Source of the DNA: Tissierellales bacterium | GTDB lineage: Bacteria > Bacillota > Clostridia > Tissierellales > Sedimentibacteraceae | NCBI GenBank assembly: GCA_018433765.1 | Contig: JAHDQO010000025.1 | Span: forward strand, 1-35,406 | Reading direction: 5' to 3' | DNA: 35,406 nt | Shown here: one piece after another, positions 34,965-35,406 of the stretch | Layout: every line of letters starts with the position of its first letter | How positions within the stretch are numbered: the stretch's first letter is position 1 | Program-made: the position numbers and the translations under genes | The notes under the pieces: model-generated | Told to the model about the DNA's origin: nothing | Seen by the model: the letters and a program-made list of their open reading frames with translations, nothing else | Databases searched by the model: none

Positions 34965-35253
34965 TATCGTACTTTTATTTTATTTATGAAAAATTTTTAG
35001 GCAATAATATAAGACAAGCTATTAAATCAATTATATAAGAAGAAGAGTAAAAATTTAATCTTGCATTGTAAAATTATTGTTAAATTTACTATATAACTAA
35101 ATTAAGGAAAAAAGGAAATATTAGAAAATTAAAAAGTTTATTTTGAAAAATAATAAATATATCTTGCAATTTAAGAAAAATCATTGACTTTACTTAAAAA
35201 ATTATGTATTTTATTTAGAGAGCTTTTTATTTTTTTTAAAGGAGGTAACAAAA
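34965..35253. other. AT-rich intergenic region
   Basis: No convincing open reading frame or terminator is visible after the hydrolase. A possible promoter is TTGACT at 35184-35189 with TATTTT at 35207-35212 (17-base spacer), about 40 bases before the next start codon. Poly-A and poly-T runs make other assignments unreliable. Confidence 0.4.
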
Positions 35254-35406
35254 TTGCCAAATAATAAACTTAAAGGACTCACTGAAAAGAAAAAACAAAT
35301 AAAACTTGGCGGTGGAGAAAAAGCAATACAAAAGCAGCATGAAAAAGGCAAATATACAGCCAGAGAAAGAATAGTAAGATTATTAGATGAAGGAAGTTTT
35401 GTCGAA
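35254..35406 (+). CDS. 5' end of a biotin-dependent carboxyltransferase subunit
   Basis: The first 51 codons of a gene that runs off the right edge. The segment KLGGGEKAIQKQHEKGKYTARERI and LLDEGSFVE (named by GGGEKAI, TARERI and GSFVE) is the N-terminus typical of acyl-CoA carboxyltransferases. These include methylmalonyl-CoA decarboxylase alpha (MmdA), propionyl-CoA carboxylase beta and glutaconyl-CoA decarboxylase alpha. In an anaerobe a Na+-pumping decarboxylase is plausible, but the visible part cannot separate these. The start is TTG 35254, with AAAGGAGG at 35238-35245 upstream. Confidence 0.85.
   Translation, partial: MPNNKLKGLTEKKKQIKLGGGEKAIQKQHEKGKYTARERIVRLLDEGSFVE

Overview
The window is AT-rich DNA with every recognisable gene on the plus strand, near-consensus A/T-rich sigma-A promoters, strong GGAGG-type ribosome binding sites and U-tailed terminators. 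With the CggR-controlled glycolytic operon, a secG...rnr-smpB-ssrA block and a K+-dependent membrane pyrophosphatase, this points to a low-GC anaerobic Firmicute of the Clostridia/Tissierellia type. Sigma-54-linked peptide uptake and a biotin-dependent decarboxylase/carboxylase gene at the right edge suggest amino-acid or peptide fermentation. Genus assignment is inference.

Layout. 1-160: 3' end of an unidentified gene, then a terminator. 250-1928: consensus promoter with an embedded LexA/SOS-like box, then a Cof-type HAD phosphatase and an HD-domain hydrolase. 2029-3488: rpoN (sigma-54). 3573-5085: PAS-AAA+-Fis sigma-54 activator. 5273-13944: a -24/-12 promoter followed by a Xaa-Pro peptidase, oppB-C-D-F and two tandem oppA lipoprotein genes, ending in two RNA hairpins. 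14222-15286: a second M24 peptidase paralogue that has lost a metal ligand and the substrate-site His. 15357-22567: CggR operator, cggR, gap, pgk, tpiA, gpmI, eno, terminator. 22775-31025: secG, hppA, alpha/beta hydrolase, membrane-anchored Mur ligase, TTG-initiated ddl, rnr. 31022-31905: smpB and tmRNA. 32205-34964: ABC ATPase, ABC-2 permease and SGNH hydrolase. 35254-35406: 5' end of a carboxyltransferase-type decarboxylase gene.

How it fits together. The left half looks like a self-contained sigma-54 circuit: the sigma factor, a PAS-sensing enhancer-binding protein, and a clear sigma-54 promoter driving peptide import and peptidase genes. It seems to be inserted between rpoN and cggR, which are neighbours in some clostridia (from memory). 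The middle is the lower glycolytic operon under a sugar-phosphate-responsive repressor. The right half holds protein secretion, pyrophosphate-driven ion pumping, peptidoglycan precursor synthesis and ribosome rescue.

The observations most worth checking are the sigma-54 peptide-utilisation circuit, the probably inactive M24 paralogue, the membrane-tethered Mur ligase beside ddl, and an inverted near-copy of the tmRNA T-arm just downstream of ssrA. No CRISPR array, insertion sequence, prophage or rRNA/tRNA gene (other than tmRNA) was seen.
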